The translations under genes and the position numbers were made by a program. Shown here piece by piece: positions 8,157 through 20,111 of a stretch of DNA of 64,000 nt (the stretch's first letter is position 1; the number at the start of each line of letters is the position of its first letter). The stretch comes from Archangium violaceum (GTDB taxonomy: Bacteria > Myxococcota > Myxococcia > Myxococcales > Myxococcaceae): assembly GCF_016859125.1 (NCBI RefSeq), contig NZ_CP069338.1, forward strand, positions 1,116,001 to 1,180,000, given 5' to 3'. The notes below the pieces were generated by a model. It made no database searches, had not been told where the DNA came from, and saw nothing but the letters and a program-made list of their open reading frames with translations.

Positions 8157-9287
8157 ATGTCGAAACTCTTCGAACCCATCACCTTGCGCGGCGTGCGGGC
8201 GCGCAACCGCACCGTCGTCTCCCCCATGTGCCAGTACTCGGCGGTGGACGGGGTCGCGAACGACTACCACCTCACCCACCTGGGCCGCTTCGCGCTCGGC
8301 GGGTTCGGCATCGTGTTCGTGGAGGCCACGGGCGTCTCGCCCGAGGGGCGCATCACCCACGGGGACGTGGGCCTGTGGAACGATGAGCAGGAGGCGGCGC
8401 TCGCCCGCATCGCCACCCTCCTCAAGAAGCAGGGCGCGGTGCCGGCGATCCAGATCGCCCACGCGGGGCGCAAGGCCTCGGCGCAGCGGCCGTGGCAGGG
8501 AGATGGTCCCCTGACCCAGGCCGACGTGGCGGCGCGCGGGGAAAAAGAAGGCCCGTGGACCACGGTGGCGCCCAGTGCCCTGCCCCACGCGGAGGGGTGG
8601 CACGTGCCCGAGGCGTTGACGGAGCAGGGGCTCGAGCGTCTGCGCGGAGCCTGGCGCTCCGCCGCCCAGCGGGCCCTGCGGGCGGGCTTCGACATCATCG
8701 AATTGCACTTCGCGCATGGCTATCTGCTGAACGAGTTCCTCTCGCCCATCTCCAACCACCGCACGGACCGTTATGGCGGCAGCCTGGAGAACCGGATGCG
8801 CTTCCCGCTCGAGCTCGTGGAGCTCGTCCGCGCGGTGTGGCCCCAGGACAAGCCCGTCTTCGTCCGGGTGTCCGCGATCGACGGCGTGGAGGGTGGCTGG
8901 ACCATCGACGACACGGTGGTCTTCGCCCGGGAGCTCGAGGCCCGGGGCGTCGACGTGCTCGACTGCTCGTCGGGAGGGATCGCCAACCGCTACAACGGCC
9001 CGGGGGGCCCGGGCTACCAGGTGCGCTACGCCGAGCGCGTGCGCCAGGAGACGAGGCTCGCCACCATGGCGGTGGGCGCCATCACCGACGCGGCGCAGGC
9101 GGAGGCGATCGTGGCGGAGGGCAAGGCGGACCTCGTGGCGCTGGCCCGTGAGGCGCTCGCCGAGCCCCAGTGGGCCCTGCAGGCCCGGCGCACCCTGGGG
9201 GCGGATCCGCTCGACTTCACGGACTGGCCCGTCCAGTCGGGCTTCTGGCTGGAGAACCGGGAGCGGTCGCGTCAGAAGCATCGGTAG
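8157..9287 (+). CDS. namA: Old Yellow Enzyme family NADPH dehydrogenase (YqjM/NamA type)
   Basis: A 376-residue FMN-dependent ene-reductase. Family hallmarks are the N-terminal VVSPMCQYSA with Cys25 in the YqjM position that tunes the flavin, QIAHAGRKASA, the substrate-binding pair in IELHFAHGYLLNEFLSP, SNHRTDRYGGSLENRMRFP, and the phosphate-binding TMAVGAITDAAQAE region. These enzymes reduce activated C=C bonds of enones or nitroalkenes with NADPH; the physiological substrate is unknown. The ATG at 8157 matches family N-termini and is preceded by GGAG; an upstream in-frame ATG at 8133 is less likely. It stands alone, followed by a strong terminator hairpin. Confidence 0.9.
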   Translation: MSKLFEPITLRGVRARNRTVVSPMCQYSAVDGVANDYHLTHLGRFALGGFGIVFVEATGVSPEGRITHGDVGLWNDEQEAALARIATLLKKQGAVPAIQIAHAGRKASAQRPWQGDGPLTQADVAARGEKEGPWTTVAPSALPHAEGWHVPEALTEQGLERLRGAWRSAAQRALRAGFDIIELHFAHGYLLNEFLSPISNHRTDRYGGSLENRMRFPLELVELVRAVWPQDKPVFVRVSAIDGVEGGWTIDDTVVFARELEARGVDVLDCSSGGIANRYNGPGGPGYQVRYAERVRQETRLATMAVGAITDAAQAEAIVAEGKADLVALAREALAEPQWALQARRTLGADPLDFTDWPVQSGFWLENRERSRQKHR

Positions 9288-9301
9288 CTCTCGTCCCGGG
9301 G

Positions 9302-9339
9302 GAGCTGGGGCGGATGACGCGGCGCGTCTGCCCCAGCTC
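9302..9339 (+). terminator. Intrinsic terminator-like hairpin after namA
   Basis: GAGCTGGGGC (9302-9311) pairs perfectly with GCCCCAGCTC (9330-9339). The loop itself contains GACGCG/CGCGTC arms. It begins 14 bp after the namA stop. The T-run is poor, as is common in GC-rich genomes. Confidence 0.65.
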
Positions 9340-9522
9340 GAGTTCCTTCGAGATGATGCCGGGTTCATGTTTGCATGATGGTAGGTTCATGTTCGCGCGT
9401 CCCTCGTGGCCACAATCCTGACATCGTGCGTCATGTTCCCGCGCATTCACTGACATGAATCTGGATGAACGGTCATCAGTAGCTCATGGTAGAGCCTCGC
9501 CTCCCCGTTCCAGGGAGGACAC

Positions 9523-12426
<2,904 letters not shown>

Positions 12427-12501
12427 GCCACGAGCGGCACATCTCGGGCTCCAGAGTACGGGCTCGGATAACGTGTTCCCGAACCCACACAAGGAGGAGC
12501 A

Positions 12502-12552
12502 TTGAAGGGATGCGTCCGCGTGGCGCTGGTCACGCTGCTGATGTCTCCCTGA
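12502..12552 (+). pseudogene. 16-codon signal-peptide-like remnant
   Basis: A near-perfect ribosome site AAGGAGGAGC (12491-12500) is followed by TTG and 16 codons encoding MKGCVRVALVTLLMSP before TGA. The peptide resembles the first half of a lipoprotein or export signal. It could be the stub of a truncated secreted-protein gene or a tiny leader peptide. It lies in the roughly 280-bp gap before the CBM21-type gene, upstream of a terminator. Confidence 0.3.
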
Positions 12553-12569
12553 GTACGTCCTGATGCGAG

Positions 12570-12604
12570 AAGGGACCCGGGACACCTCACGGGTCCCTTC
12601 CTTC
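12570..12604 (+). terminator. Intrinsic terminator
   Basis: AAGGGACCCG (12570-12579) and CGGGTCCCTT (12590-12599) are perfect 10-bp arms with a 10-nt loop, followed by a C/T-rich tail. This is the clearest Rho-independent terminator here and separates the esterase from the CBM21-type gene. Confidence 0.8.
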
Positions 12605-12622
12605 TTCAGTCTCCTTCATCAT

Positions 12623-12643
12623 CCCGCTTGCCGTCCAAGCGGG
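12623..12643. other. 8-bp hairpin in 5' region of the CBM21-type gene
   Basis: CCCGCTTG and CAAGCGGG are perfect arms around CCGTC. The hairpin lies about 70 bp before the ATG at 12710, in the likely leader of that gene, and could affect transcript stability. No known riboswitch is recognised. Confidence 0.3.
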
Positions 12644-12709
12644 GGAGCGGCACCGTGCGCGCCCCTCGCGCCGGATGCTCCGGTGCGAACGGCAACAGGA
12701 GACGACAGG

Positions 12710-13444
12710 ATGAAGGGTGTTGGATTGATGGCCGTGCTCGGCCTGATGCTGTGTGCCTCAACCGCGCTGGCGGCCGGCGAGGTCCAGTTGGTGCACGTCA
12801 CCAGCTCGCAGTGTCCGCCCACCTCCGGCTGCTACCGCACGCCGTACCTGCGCGGCATCGTCGAGGTGCGGAACATCGCCTACGCGAAGACGGTGACCAT
12901 CCGCTACACCGCGGGCAACAACGTCTGGACGGACGCCGCCGCCAACTACGTGGGCCCCTCCTCCTCCGGCAAGGAGCTGTGGTCCTTCGATATCGCCACG
13001 CCGAACGCCACGCGCTTCGCCATCTCATACACGGTGAATGGCGCCACCTACTGGGACAACAACGGCGGCCAGGACTACCGGCTGGCGGACTACCAGTTCG
13101 ACGCGCTCCTCACCTACCCGGACATCAGCGGCGCCACCGGCCAGCGCGACACCACGAAGTCCGCCATCGTCGGCAACATCCTGGTGAGGAACCGCGGTAC
13201 CCAGAAGACCGTCACCGTGAAGTACACGGACAACAACTGGGCCACCACGGGGACCACCACCGCCACCTACGTGGCCACCCTGCCCTCTGGCGTGGAGTAC
13301 TGGGCGTATGAGGCGCCCGTGTCGGCCTCCGCGCCCTCGAGCAACATCCAGCTCTCCTTCGTGTACACCCACGCCCAGGGCACGGCGACGGACACCAACT
13401 ACGGCCGTTACTACCGTGTGGTGAGCAACACCGTCACCCGCTGA
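12710..13444 (+). CDS. Secreted protein with two CBM21-like starch-binding repeats
   Basis: A 244-residue exported protein with a Sec signal peptide (MKGVGLMAVLGLMLCASTALAA). The mature part holds two copies of a module resembling carbohydrate-binding family 21. The first spans about 25-140, with VRNIAYAKTVTIRYT and the family signature TYWDNNGGQDYR. The second spans about 140-244, with VRNRGTQKTVTVKYTDNNW and a weaker DTNYGRYYRV ending. CBM21 domains bind starch or glycogen; there is no catalytic domain, so this is a free-standing binding protein. AGGAG lies 8 bp before the ATG. It sits downstream of the esterase but behind a terminator, so it likely has its own promoter. Confidence 0.75.
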   Translation: MKGVGLMAVLGLMLCASTALAAGEVQLVHVTSSQCPPTSGCYRTPYLRGIVEVRNIAYAKTVTIRYTAGNNVWTDAAANYVGPSSSGKELWSFDIATPNATRFAISYTVNGATYWDNNGGQDYRLADYQFDALLTYPDISGATGQRDTTKSAIVGNILVRNRGTQKTVTVKYTDNNWATTGTTTATYVATLPSGVEYWAYEAPVSASAPSSNIQLSFVYTHAQGTATDTNYGRYYRVVSNTVTR

Positions 13445-13460
13445 GCGCCACGTGAGGGCC

Positions 13461-13510
13461 GGGCCCGTCCGCCGCCCGCCCGCCAGTCCTCCGGACGACG
13501 GCACGGGCCC
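13461..13510 (+). terminator. Long hairpin after the CBM21-type gene
   Basis: GGGCCCG (13461-13467) pairs with CGGGCCC (13504-13510), with inner GTCCG/CGGAC arms, followed by CCTTCTCC. It starts 17 bp after the stop codon. The remaining gap to 13689 shows no gene. Confidence 0.45.
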
Positions 13511-13688
13511 CCTTCTCCATGCAAGGGGGGATGCGCAAGCGAGGGCGCCTGTCCATTTCAAGCACCCTACCCTCTGGCGCATGTAGCCACCTCGCCCCCC
13601 TTGGCACCGCACCCCGCGGTCCCAAGCTTGTCGATGACGCGCCGACCCCACCATGCGTAGGTGGTGCGACCAGAGGGGGAGGGCATTG

Positions 13689-16600
13689 ATGGCGGAGGGC
13701 TACGAACAGACTGGACCCTCTCTGGAAGGGGCGCACCCTGGCAGGCGACTGGGCAACCGCTTCGAGCTCACCCAGCGCATCAAGCAGGGCCGTGGCATCA
13801 CCACGTGGCTCGGGGTGGACCTGCACACCGGAGCGCGTCTTGTCATCAAGACGACCTCCGCCGTGTCTCTCGTGCCCACCGCCCGGCAGCGGCTGGAGCA
13901 CGAGGCCAGTGTGTTGCGTACCTTGCGCAGCCCCTACCTGGTGCCCGTCTTGCATTTCGGAACGGGTGGGGACCTGCTCTTCCTGGTGACGCCGCTCGTC
14001 CCCGGGGTGTCGCTCCAGGAACGGCTCACCAGTGGCACCCTGTCCGTGCCCGAGGCCCTCATCGTGGGCCAGTGTGTGCTGGCCGCGCTCGCCGAGGCCC
14101 ACGCCCACGGCATCCTCCACCGGGACGTGAAGCCCTCCAACATCATCGTGGAGGGCAGCCCCACCCTCACCCGCGCCACCCTGGTGGACTTCGGACTGGC
14201 ACGCAGTGAACGGTTGGATCCGTCCTTGAGAGACCTGCCGGTGGGCACCGCGCGCTATCTGTCTCCCGAGCAGGCCGGGCTCCTCAACCGTCCGGTGGAG
14301 GCGCCCTCGGACCTGTACGCGCTGGGCGCCGTCCTCTTCGAGACACTCGCCGGGCACCCGGCCTTCGATGGCGCCTCCGTGGGAGAGGTGCTGCGCCAGC
14401 ACCTGGCCGCGCGGCCCCGTCTGCGCAGCGTGGGCATCGAGGTGCCCCGCGCCCTGGAGGAGGTCGTCGCGCGGCTGCTGCAGACGGACCCACAGGACCG
14501 CTACCAGTCCGCGGAGTCCGCGCGAGAGGACCTGGGCGCCATCGAGGTGGCGCTGGCTCGTGGCGAGCAGGATCCGGAGCTGGTGGCGGGCGCGCACGAC
14601 ATGCGCCACAGCCTCACCGAGCCCTCCTTCGTGGGCCGCCACGACGAGTTGGCGCTGCTGGAGCGTGAGCTGGAGCGCTCGCGCTCCGAGCCTGGACGGC
14701 TGCTGGTGGTGGAGGCCGAGAGCGGCGGAGGCAAGAGCCGGCTGCTGGAGGAGTTCGCCACGCGCGCCCGCCAACACCGCGCCTGGCTGTTGCAGGGCCA
14801 GGCCGTGGCCCAGTCCGCGCAACGGCCCTTCCAGCTCTTCACGGACGTGGCCACGGGGATCGCCACGGCGGCCAGGGAGCGGCCCGCGTTGGCGGAGCTG
14901 CTGCGCGAGCGGTTGGTGGAGCAGGCCGCGGCGGTATGTATGGTGCTGCCCCAGCTACAGCCGGTACTACGCCCCGCCCAGCAGCAGGGCCTGGGTCCCG
15001 AGTCGCTGGGCGAGAGCCGCGGCATCTGGGCCCTCACCACGCTGTTGGGCGCGCTGGGCACGGAGTCGGAGCCGGCGGTGGTGCTGCTCGAGGACTGCCA
15101 GTGGGCCGATGAGCCGACGCTCCGGGCGCTGGAGAACTGGCAGCAGGCGCGCCGGGACACGGTGGGGCACGTGATGATCGCCGTGTCCTTCCGCACCGAG
15201 GAGGTGGGGCCCGGGCACGTGCTGCGCCGGCTCCACCCGGACGCCCACCTGCGACTGGCGGCCTTCGGAACCACGGAGGTGGTGCGGATGCTGGAGTCCA
15301 TGGCCGGCACCCTGCCCCGCGAGGCCACGGAGATGGTGGGGCGCCTGTCCGAGGGCAATCCCTTCATGGCCTCGGCGGTGCTGCATGGGCTGGTGGAGGA
15401 CGGCGCGCTGGTGCCGGGTCCACGGGGCTGGCAGGTGGAGCCCGAGGCCATGGCGCACGTGCGCTCCTCGAGACAGGCGGCCTCCTTCCTGGTGCGCCGG
15501 TTGAAGCTGCTGCCGCCCGAGGCGCTGCGCCTGTTGTCCGTGGGCGCTGTGCTGGGCAAGAGCTTCGACCTGGAGCGGGTGGCCTCGCTGTCGGACACGC
15601 CTCGCGAGCAGGTCGTCAGCGCGCTCATGGAGCCGCGGCGGCGGCACATGCTGTGGGAGGGCAGCAACGGCCGCTACACCTTCGTCCACGACAAGCTGCG
15701 CGAGGCCCTGCTGGGACTGCTACGGCCCGAACAGCGCCGGGAGCTGCACCGGCTGGCGGCGCGCTCCATCGCGGCCAATCCGCCCGTGGACCCATTCGAG
15801 CTCGCCTACCACTTCGACGCGGCGGGTGAGCATACCCAGGCCCTCCCCTATGCCCTGGTGGCCGCCGAGCGGGCGCGGCAGCAGTTCGCCCTGGAGACGG
15901 CGGAGAACAACTACCGCATGGCCGAGCGCGGCGCGGCGCGGGCCGATGCGGGCACCCGCTTCCGCATCTTCGCCGGGTTGGGAGACGTGTTGATGCTCCG
16001 TGGCCGCTACGACGCCGCCCAACAGCAATTCGAGCTGGCCCAGTCACTGGCCCGCGACAGGCGGGAGCAGGCCCGCCTCTGGTCCAAGCTGGGCGAGCTG
16101 GCGTTCAAGCTCTACAACAAGGAGGAGGCCGACGCGGCACTGAAGCAGGGACTGAAGTTGTTGGGGCGGTGGGTTCCCCGCTCCAACGTCTCGGCCGCGA
16201 TGGGCGCCCTCTGGGAGCTCATGGTGCAGGCGGGACACACGTTGATGCCGAACCTGCTGACGGGACGACGCTCGCTGGAGAACGGCGAGGAGGACCTGCT
16301 CGCCGTGCATTTCTACAGCCGCCTGACGTACAGCAGCTGGTACTTCGGCAGCCCCATCGCCACCTTCTGGACCCACCTGCGCGAGGTGAACACGGCCGAG
16401 CGCTACCCGCCCACCCTCGAGCTCGCCCAGGCCTATTCGGAGCACGCCCCCATGCTCACCATGGTGCCGTGGTTCAGCCGGGCGACCGCCTACGCGGAGA
16501 AGTCGCTCGCGATCCGCCGGGAGCTGGGCGACATCTGGGGCCAGGGCCAATCGCTCCACTTCTACGGGCTGGGCCTCTATGCCGCGGGCCGCTTCGAGGA

Positions 16601-18686
16601 GTCCATCGAGAAGTGCAGCGAGGCGGTGCGGCTGCTGCAACGCACGGGAGACCAGTGGGAGGTCAACAACGCCCACTACCAGTACGCCATGGCCCTCTAC
16701 CGGCTGGGCCGGTTGAAGGAGGCACTGGAGTCCGCCCAGCGGCTGCACGGAGCGGCGCTGGCCATCGGTGACCAGTACGCGGTGCGGCTGGCCCTGGAGG
16801 TCTGGGCGAAGGCGTCCCTGGGGCACATCCCCTACAGCCTGCTGGAGGGCTCGCTGGCCAACCCCGGCCAGGACACGCAGACGCATGCCAACACCCTGCT
16901 GGCCGAGGCGCTGCGCCGGCTGCGCGAGGGAGACACCGCGGGCGCGGTGACGATGTTGGAGAAGGCCGACAAGCTGGTGGAGCAGGCCCACCTGCGGCAG
17001 GAGTACGTGGCCCCCATCGTGCCCTGGCTGGTGACCGCGCTGCGCATGCACGCCGAGAGCATCTCCCCGCTCGCGCCCACGGTGCGCGCGCAATGGATGA
17101 AGCGGGCGGAGAAGGTGGCGCGGCGCGCCCACTCCCTGGCGCGCAGCTACCGCAACAACCTCGCCCACGCGCTGCGTGAGCGGGGACTGCTGGCCGCCAT
17201 GTCCGGCCATCCGCGCCGGGCCCGCCGCTGGCTGGAGCAGAGCCTGAAGGCCGCCGAGGAATTGAAGATGCGCTACGAGCGCGCCCTGACGCTCCAGGCG
17301 CTCGGCCGCGTGGGCAAGGAGCTCGGTTGGACGGGAACCTCCGCCTGGCAGGAGGAGGCCACGCGCGAGCTCCAGGAGATGGAGCAGGACCTGGGCACCG
17401 AGCCGCGCGAAACCGAAGGGATGACGGAGCACCCGGGGACGCTGTCGCTGGTGGACCGCTTCCCCCGGGTGCTGGACGCGGGCCGCCGCATCGCCTCGGC
17501 CCTCACCCGCGAGGCGGTATTCGAGGCCGTGCGTCAGTCCATGATGGAGCTGCTGCGCGCGGAGCACTGCGTGGTGTTCACCCCGGAGACGATGCTGCCC
17601 GAGGACCAGCTCGCGGCGGCGGGCGTGGGCCGCACCGCCATTGGCAGGGCCATGGAGACGGGGCGCCCGGCGGTGATGGGCCAGGGCATGCCCGGTGGGG
17701 TGAGCGAGAGCATGGAGATGCTGGGGGTGCGCTCGCTCTTGTGCGCGCCCATCCAGGTGCGCGGCAAGACGGTGGCGTGCGTGTGCGTCAGCCACCGGCA
17801 GGTGGGCGAGCTCTTCGGCGAGGACGAGGAGCGCCTGGCCTCCTTCGTCTGCATCCTGGCCGGCGCCGCGCTGGAGAACGCCGAGGGCTTCGAGCAGATG
17901 GCCGCCCTCTCCGAGGAGCGGGGCCGGCTCTACCGCGAGGAGCAGGAGGCGGTGCGGCGCCGCGACGACTTCCTCTCCATCGCCGCGCACGAGCTGAAGA
18001 CGCCCCTCACCTCACTGCAGCTCCACCTGCAGGGCCTGATGAACCAGGTGCGCCAGGGGATGGAGCGGCTGCCCCCGGAGCGGCTCGGCGCCAAGCTGGA
18101 GTCGGCCAACCTCCAGACACAGCGCCTGGGCAAGCTGGTGAACGAGCTGTTGGACATCTCGCGCATCGCCCAGGGGCAGATGCTGGGCAAGCTCGAGGAC
18201 GTGGACCTGGTGCAGGTGGTGCACGGCGTCGTCGAGCGCTCGCGCGAGGCACTGTCACGGGCCGAGTGCGAGCTGCGGCTCCACCTGCCCCCCAGCATGG
18301 TGGGCCACTGGGACGCCATGCGGTTGGAGCAGGTGGTGCTCAACCTGCTCACCAACGCGACGAAGTACGGCGCGGGCCGGCCCATCGACGTCACCCTGGA
18401 GGGCGATGCCAACCAGGCCCGGCTGCGGGTGCGTGACGAGGGCATCGGCATCGCCGAGGAGGATGCGGCGCGCATCTTCGAGCGCTTCGAGCGCGCCGTG
18501 TCCGTGCGCCACTACGGTGGCTTCGGCATCGGGCTGTGGATCGTCCGGGAGATCGTCCAGGCGCTCGGCGGCACCATCGAGGTGGAGAGCGCCCCGGGCA
18601 AGGGCGCCACCTTCACCATCACCCTGCCCCGCCGCGGCCCCGAGGCGTCCCGGAACGGCAACGGGAACGGAGCTAGCGACGCGTGA
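13689..18686 (+). CDS. Giant hybrid: Ser/Thr kinase-ATPase-TPR-GAF-histidine kinase
   Basis: A 1,665-residue soluble signalling protein. Domains in order are a Ser/Thr kinase (about 20-285; Lys54, HRDVKPSN at 144, DFG at 167), an AAA/NACHT-like ATPase (about 310-620; Walker A ESGGGKSR near 345 and an LLEDCQWAD Walker B), a long helical TPR-like region (about 680-1230), a GAF domain (about 1268-1400), then HisKA with His1434 in HELKTPL and HATPase_c with DEGIGIAEEDAARIFERFER and GFGIGLWIV. The glycine loop of the first kinase is atypical (IKQGRGITTWLG). The family is known from myxobacteria and cyanobacteria. It may relay signals from Ser/Thr to two-component circuits. GGGGAGGG precedes ATG 13689. 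The gene overlaps the convergent methyltransferase gene by 14 bp. Confidence 0.88.
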   Translation: MAEGYEQTGPSLEGAHPGRRLGNRFELTQRIKQGRGITTWLGVDLHTGARLVIKTTSAVSLVPTARQRLEHEASVLRTLRSPYLVPVLHFGTGGDLLFLVTPLVPGVSLQERLTSGTLSVPEALIVGQCVLAALAEAHAHGILHRDVKPSNIIVEGSPTLTRATLVDFGLARSERLDPSLRDLPVGTARYLSPEQAGLLNRPVEAPSDLYALGAVLFETLAGHPAFDGASVGEVLRQHLAARPRLRSVGIEVPRALEEVVARLLQTDPQDRYQSAESAREDLGAIEVALARGEQDPELVAGAHDMRHSLTEPSFVGRHDELALLERELERSRSEPGRLLVVEAESGGGKSRLLEEFATRARQHRAWLLQGQAVAQSAQRPFQLFTDVATGIATAARERPALAELLRERLVEQAAAVCMVLPQLQPVLRPAQQQGLGPESLGESRGIWALTTLLGALGTESEPAVVLLEDCQWADEPTLRALENWQQARRDTVGHVMIAVSFRTEEVGPGHVLRRLHPDAHLRLAAFGTTEVVRMLESMAGTLPREATEMVGRLSEGNPFMASAVLHGLVEDGALVPGPRGWQVEPEAMAHVRSSRQAASFLVRRLKLLPPEALRLLSVGAVLGKSFDLERVASLSDTPREQVVSALMEPRRRHMLWEGSNGRYTFVHDKLREALLGLLRPEQRRELHRLAARSIAANPPVDPFELAYHFDAAGEHTQALPYALVAAERARQQFALETAENNYRMAERGAARADAGTRFRIFAGLGDVLMLRGRYDAAQQQFELAQSLARDRREQARLWSKLGELAFKLYNKEEADAALKQGLKLLGRWVPRSNVSAAMGALWELMVQAGHTLMPNLLTGRRSLENGEEDLLAVHFYSRLTYSSWYFGSPIATFWTHLREVNTAERYPPTLELAQAYSEHAPMLTMVPWFSRATAYAEKSLAIRRELGDIWGQGQSLHFYGLGLYAAGRFEESIEKCSEAVRLLQRTGDQWEVNNAHYQYAMALYRLGRLKEALESAQRLHGAALAIGDQYAVRLALEVWAKASLGHIPYSLLEGSLANPGQDTQTHANTLLAEALRRLREGDTAGAVTMLEKADKLVEQAHLRQEYVAPIVPWLVTALRMHAESISPLAPTVRAQWMKRAEKVARRAHSLARSYRNNLAHALRERGLLAAMSGHPRRARRWLEQSLKAAEELKMRYERALTLQALGRVGKELGWTGTSAWQEEATRELQEMEQDLGTEPRETEGMTEHPGTLSLVDRFPRVLDAGRRIASALTREAVFEAVRQSMMELLRAEHCVVFTPETMLPEDQLAAAGVGRTAIGRAMETGRPAVMGQGMPGGVSESMEMLGVRSLLCAPIQVRGKTVACVCVSHRQVGELFGEDEERLASFVCILAGAALENAEGFEQMAALSEERGRLYREEQEAVRRRDDFLSIAAHELKTPLTSLQLHLQGLMNQVRQGMERLPPERLGAKLESANLQTQRLGKLVNELLDISRIAQGQMLGKLEDVDLVQVVHGVVERSREALSRAECELRLHLPPSMVGHWDAMRLEQVVLNLLTNATKYGAGRPIDVTLEGDANQARLRVRDEGIGIAEEDAARIFERFERAVSVRHYGGFGIGLWIVREIVQALGGTIEVESAPGKGATFTITLPRRGPEASRNGNGNGASDA

Positions 18687-19719
18687 GCACCATGTAGATG
18701 ACGTTCTGCACGCTGTCGCGGAACTGCTCCACGGAGGCGATCTCCTCGGGGTCGATCTCCGAGGCGAAGGCCCGCACCTGGTTCTCGTCCCGGTAGAGGA
18801 GCCACCAATCCATGAGGGCCTCCAGGTACCCGGCATCGGGGGTGCGGGTGGCGAAGTTGCCCACCAGCAGGCGCCCACCGGGGCGGAGCATCCCGAAGAG
18901 GAGCCGGGTGAGGCGCGCGGCCACGGACTCGGAGAGGTAGTCATACAGGCCCGCCGAGTAGATCAGGTCCATCTCCGGGAACGAGGCCTTGCCCAGCAGG
19001 ATGGAGCGCACCGTGCCGCGGACGGGTTGGACGAGGTGGCTGGGGTGCTGCTGGGCCACGACCTCCAGACTCTCCGGGTCCTGATCGAACGCGATGAACT
19101 CACCCACGCGGCCCTCGGCGACGGAGAGAGAGAGCTCGGCCTCGCGCAGGTGCCCACAGGCCACGGAGAGGATGCGGGGCTGGTGCACCCGCTCGGCCGT
19201 GGCGTCGATCTCCTGGGCCAGCAATTCCCGCCGCTCGCGGACGCTCCGGGGGCCGGACTGGTTCCACAGGAAGTGGTAGATGTCCCGCCCCAGCGGCGTC
19301 AGGGGCCCCTGGTGCTCGTCATAGAGATAGTCGATGAGGACCGCGTCACCCGCGTAGCCCCGGGGCTTCTCGAAACCATGCCGGGTATAGGGACACTGGT
19401 GGATGACCTCACGCAGGGGATGGGTCCGCACGATCTCCAGGCAGAAGCGGGTCCACTCCTCGCGGTCCCACTTGCGATGCAGCAGGGTGAGCCCCCGGAA
19501 CAGGGACTCCAGCGCCAGCTGCAGGTCATCGCCCCGGGTGATCTGCCAGTGGACGTCATCCAGCCAGCAGACCGCGCGTTCGAGCGCATTGCTCCAATCC
19601 ACCCACTCCATCACGGGCGCGGCCAATGCGTTGCGCAGCGTTTTGAGATCGCCAGGGAGGGCAGCATCGCTAGCAGTCGACGATGACGACGACGAAGAAG
19701 AGGAGGGAGGTCCTTCCAT
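18673..19719 (-). CDS. Class I SAM-dependent methyltransferase
   Basis: The 348-residue protein has a helical N-terminal region and a C-terminal Rossmann methyltransferase fold. Motif I is degenerate: RILSVACGHLREAELS; motif II has IAFDQDPESLEVV; motif IV is MDLIYSAGLYDYLSESVA; motif V is MLRPGGRLLVGNFA. The fold resembles extracellular-factor 3-hydroxypalmitate methyl ester synthesis methyltransferases, but I would not name a substrate. The N-terminus has a run of nine serines, and the frame continues farther upstream. ATG 19719 is a compromise without a clear ribosome site. It converges on the hybrid kinase gene with a 14-bp tail overlap, so expression of the two could interfere. Confidence 0.75.
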   Translation of the reverse strand: MEGPPSSSSSSSSSTASDAALPGDLKTLRNALAAPVMEWVDWSNALERAVCWLDDVHWQITRGDDLQLALESLFRGLTLLHRKWDREEWTRFCLEIVRTHPLREVIHQCPYTRHGFEKPRGYAGDAVLIDYLYDEHQGPLTPLGRDIYHFLWNQSGPRSVRERRELLAQEIDATAERVHQPRILSVACGHLREAELSLSVAEGRVGEFIAFDQDPESLEVVAQQHPSHLVQPVRGTVRSILLGKASFPEMDLIYSAGLYDYLSESVAARLTRLLFGMLRPGGRLLVGNFATRTPDAGYLEALMDWWLLYRDENQVRAFASEIDPEEIASVEQFRDSVQNVIYMVLTRR

Positions 19720-19820
19720 CGCCACCAAAACGAAGAGCCTTCCCACTCCCTTCCCTGTGACCTGGCCACCCGGCCAGCGCTTGTCCGAGGGGCAGGAAGG
19801 AGAGCGGAATAGGGCGGCGT

Positions 19821-20111
19821 CTAGAGCGCGAAGTAGTCCCGGGAGATCTGGAAGCTCACCTGCTCGTCCGCGGGCTCCAACTCGACGGCGCGCTCGTGAC
19901 GGGCGAGGATGCCGTGGCGCCGCAACAGGGCCTCGATGTCGTCCTCGAGCGCGAGCACCGGACGCACCGCGCAACCCGTGGCGTAGGCCATGTCATTGAG
20001 CAGGCTCGGATTGTCCGGCTCGCTGGTGGCGACGAAGACGGTGCCTCGCACGTCGTCATGCTGCGCCGACGCCAACAGCCCGCTCGCTACCCATAGCTCG
20101 CCCAGCCGCAT
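19821..20111 (-). pseudogene. Internally deleted MshEN/GspE-N-like gene
   Basis: The short frame opens with MRLGELWVASGLLASAQHDDV, a good match to the start of MshEN (type II secretion/pilus ATPase N-terminal) domains. It then jumps to TVFVATSEPDNPSLLNDMAYATGCAVRP, which is the end of that domain type, followed by VLALEDDIEALLRRHGI. The middle part normally present (LGELLVELG through the conserved P-x-x-A region) is missing, about 80-90 codons by comparison with the usual domain. The junction is in frame. I interpret it as a fossil; a small divergent domain protein remains possible. Confidence 0.5.

Noticed and set aside
9217-9456. Minus ORF with CQDCGHEGRANMNLP as a possible zinc-finger or transposase remnant
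   Set aside because: Most of the frame is antisense to namA and its terminator; the remaining residues match no family I can name.
16044-17990. 648-codon minus frame across the hybrid kinase gene
   Set aside because: Leu/His/Gln/Gly-rich antisense sequence with no motifs, opposite an intact multi-domain frame.
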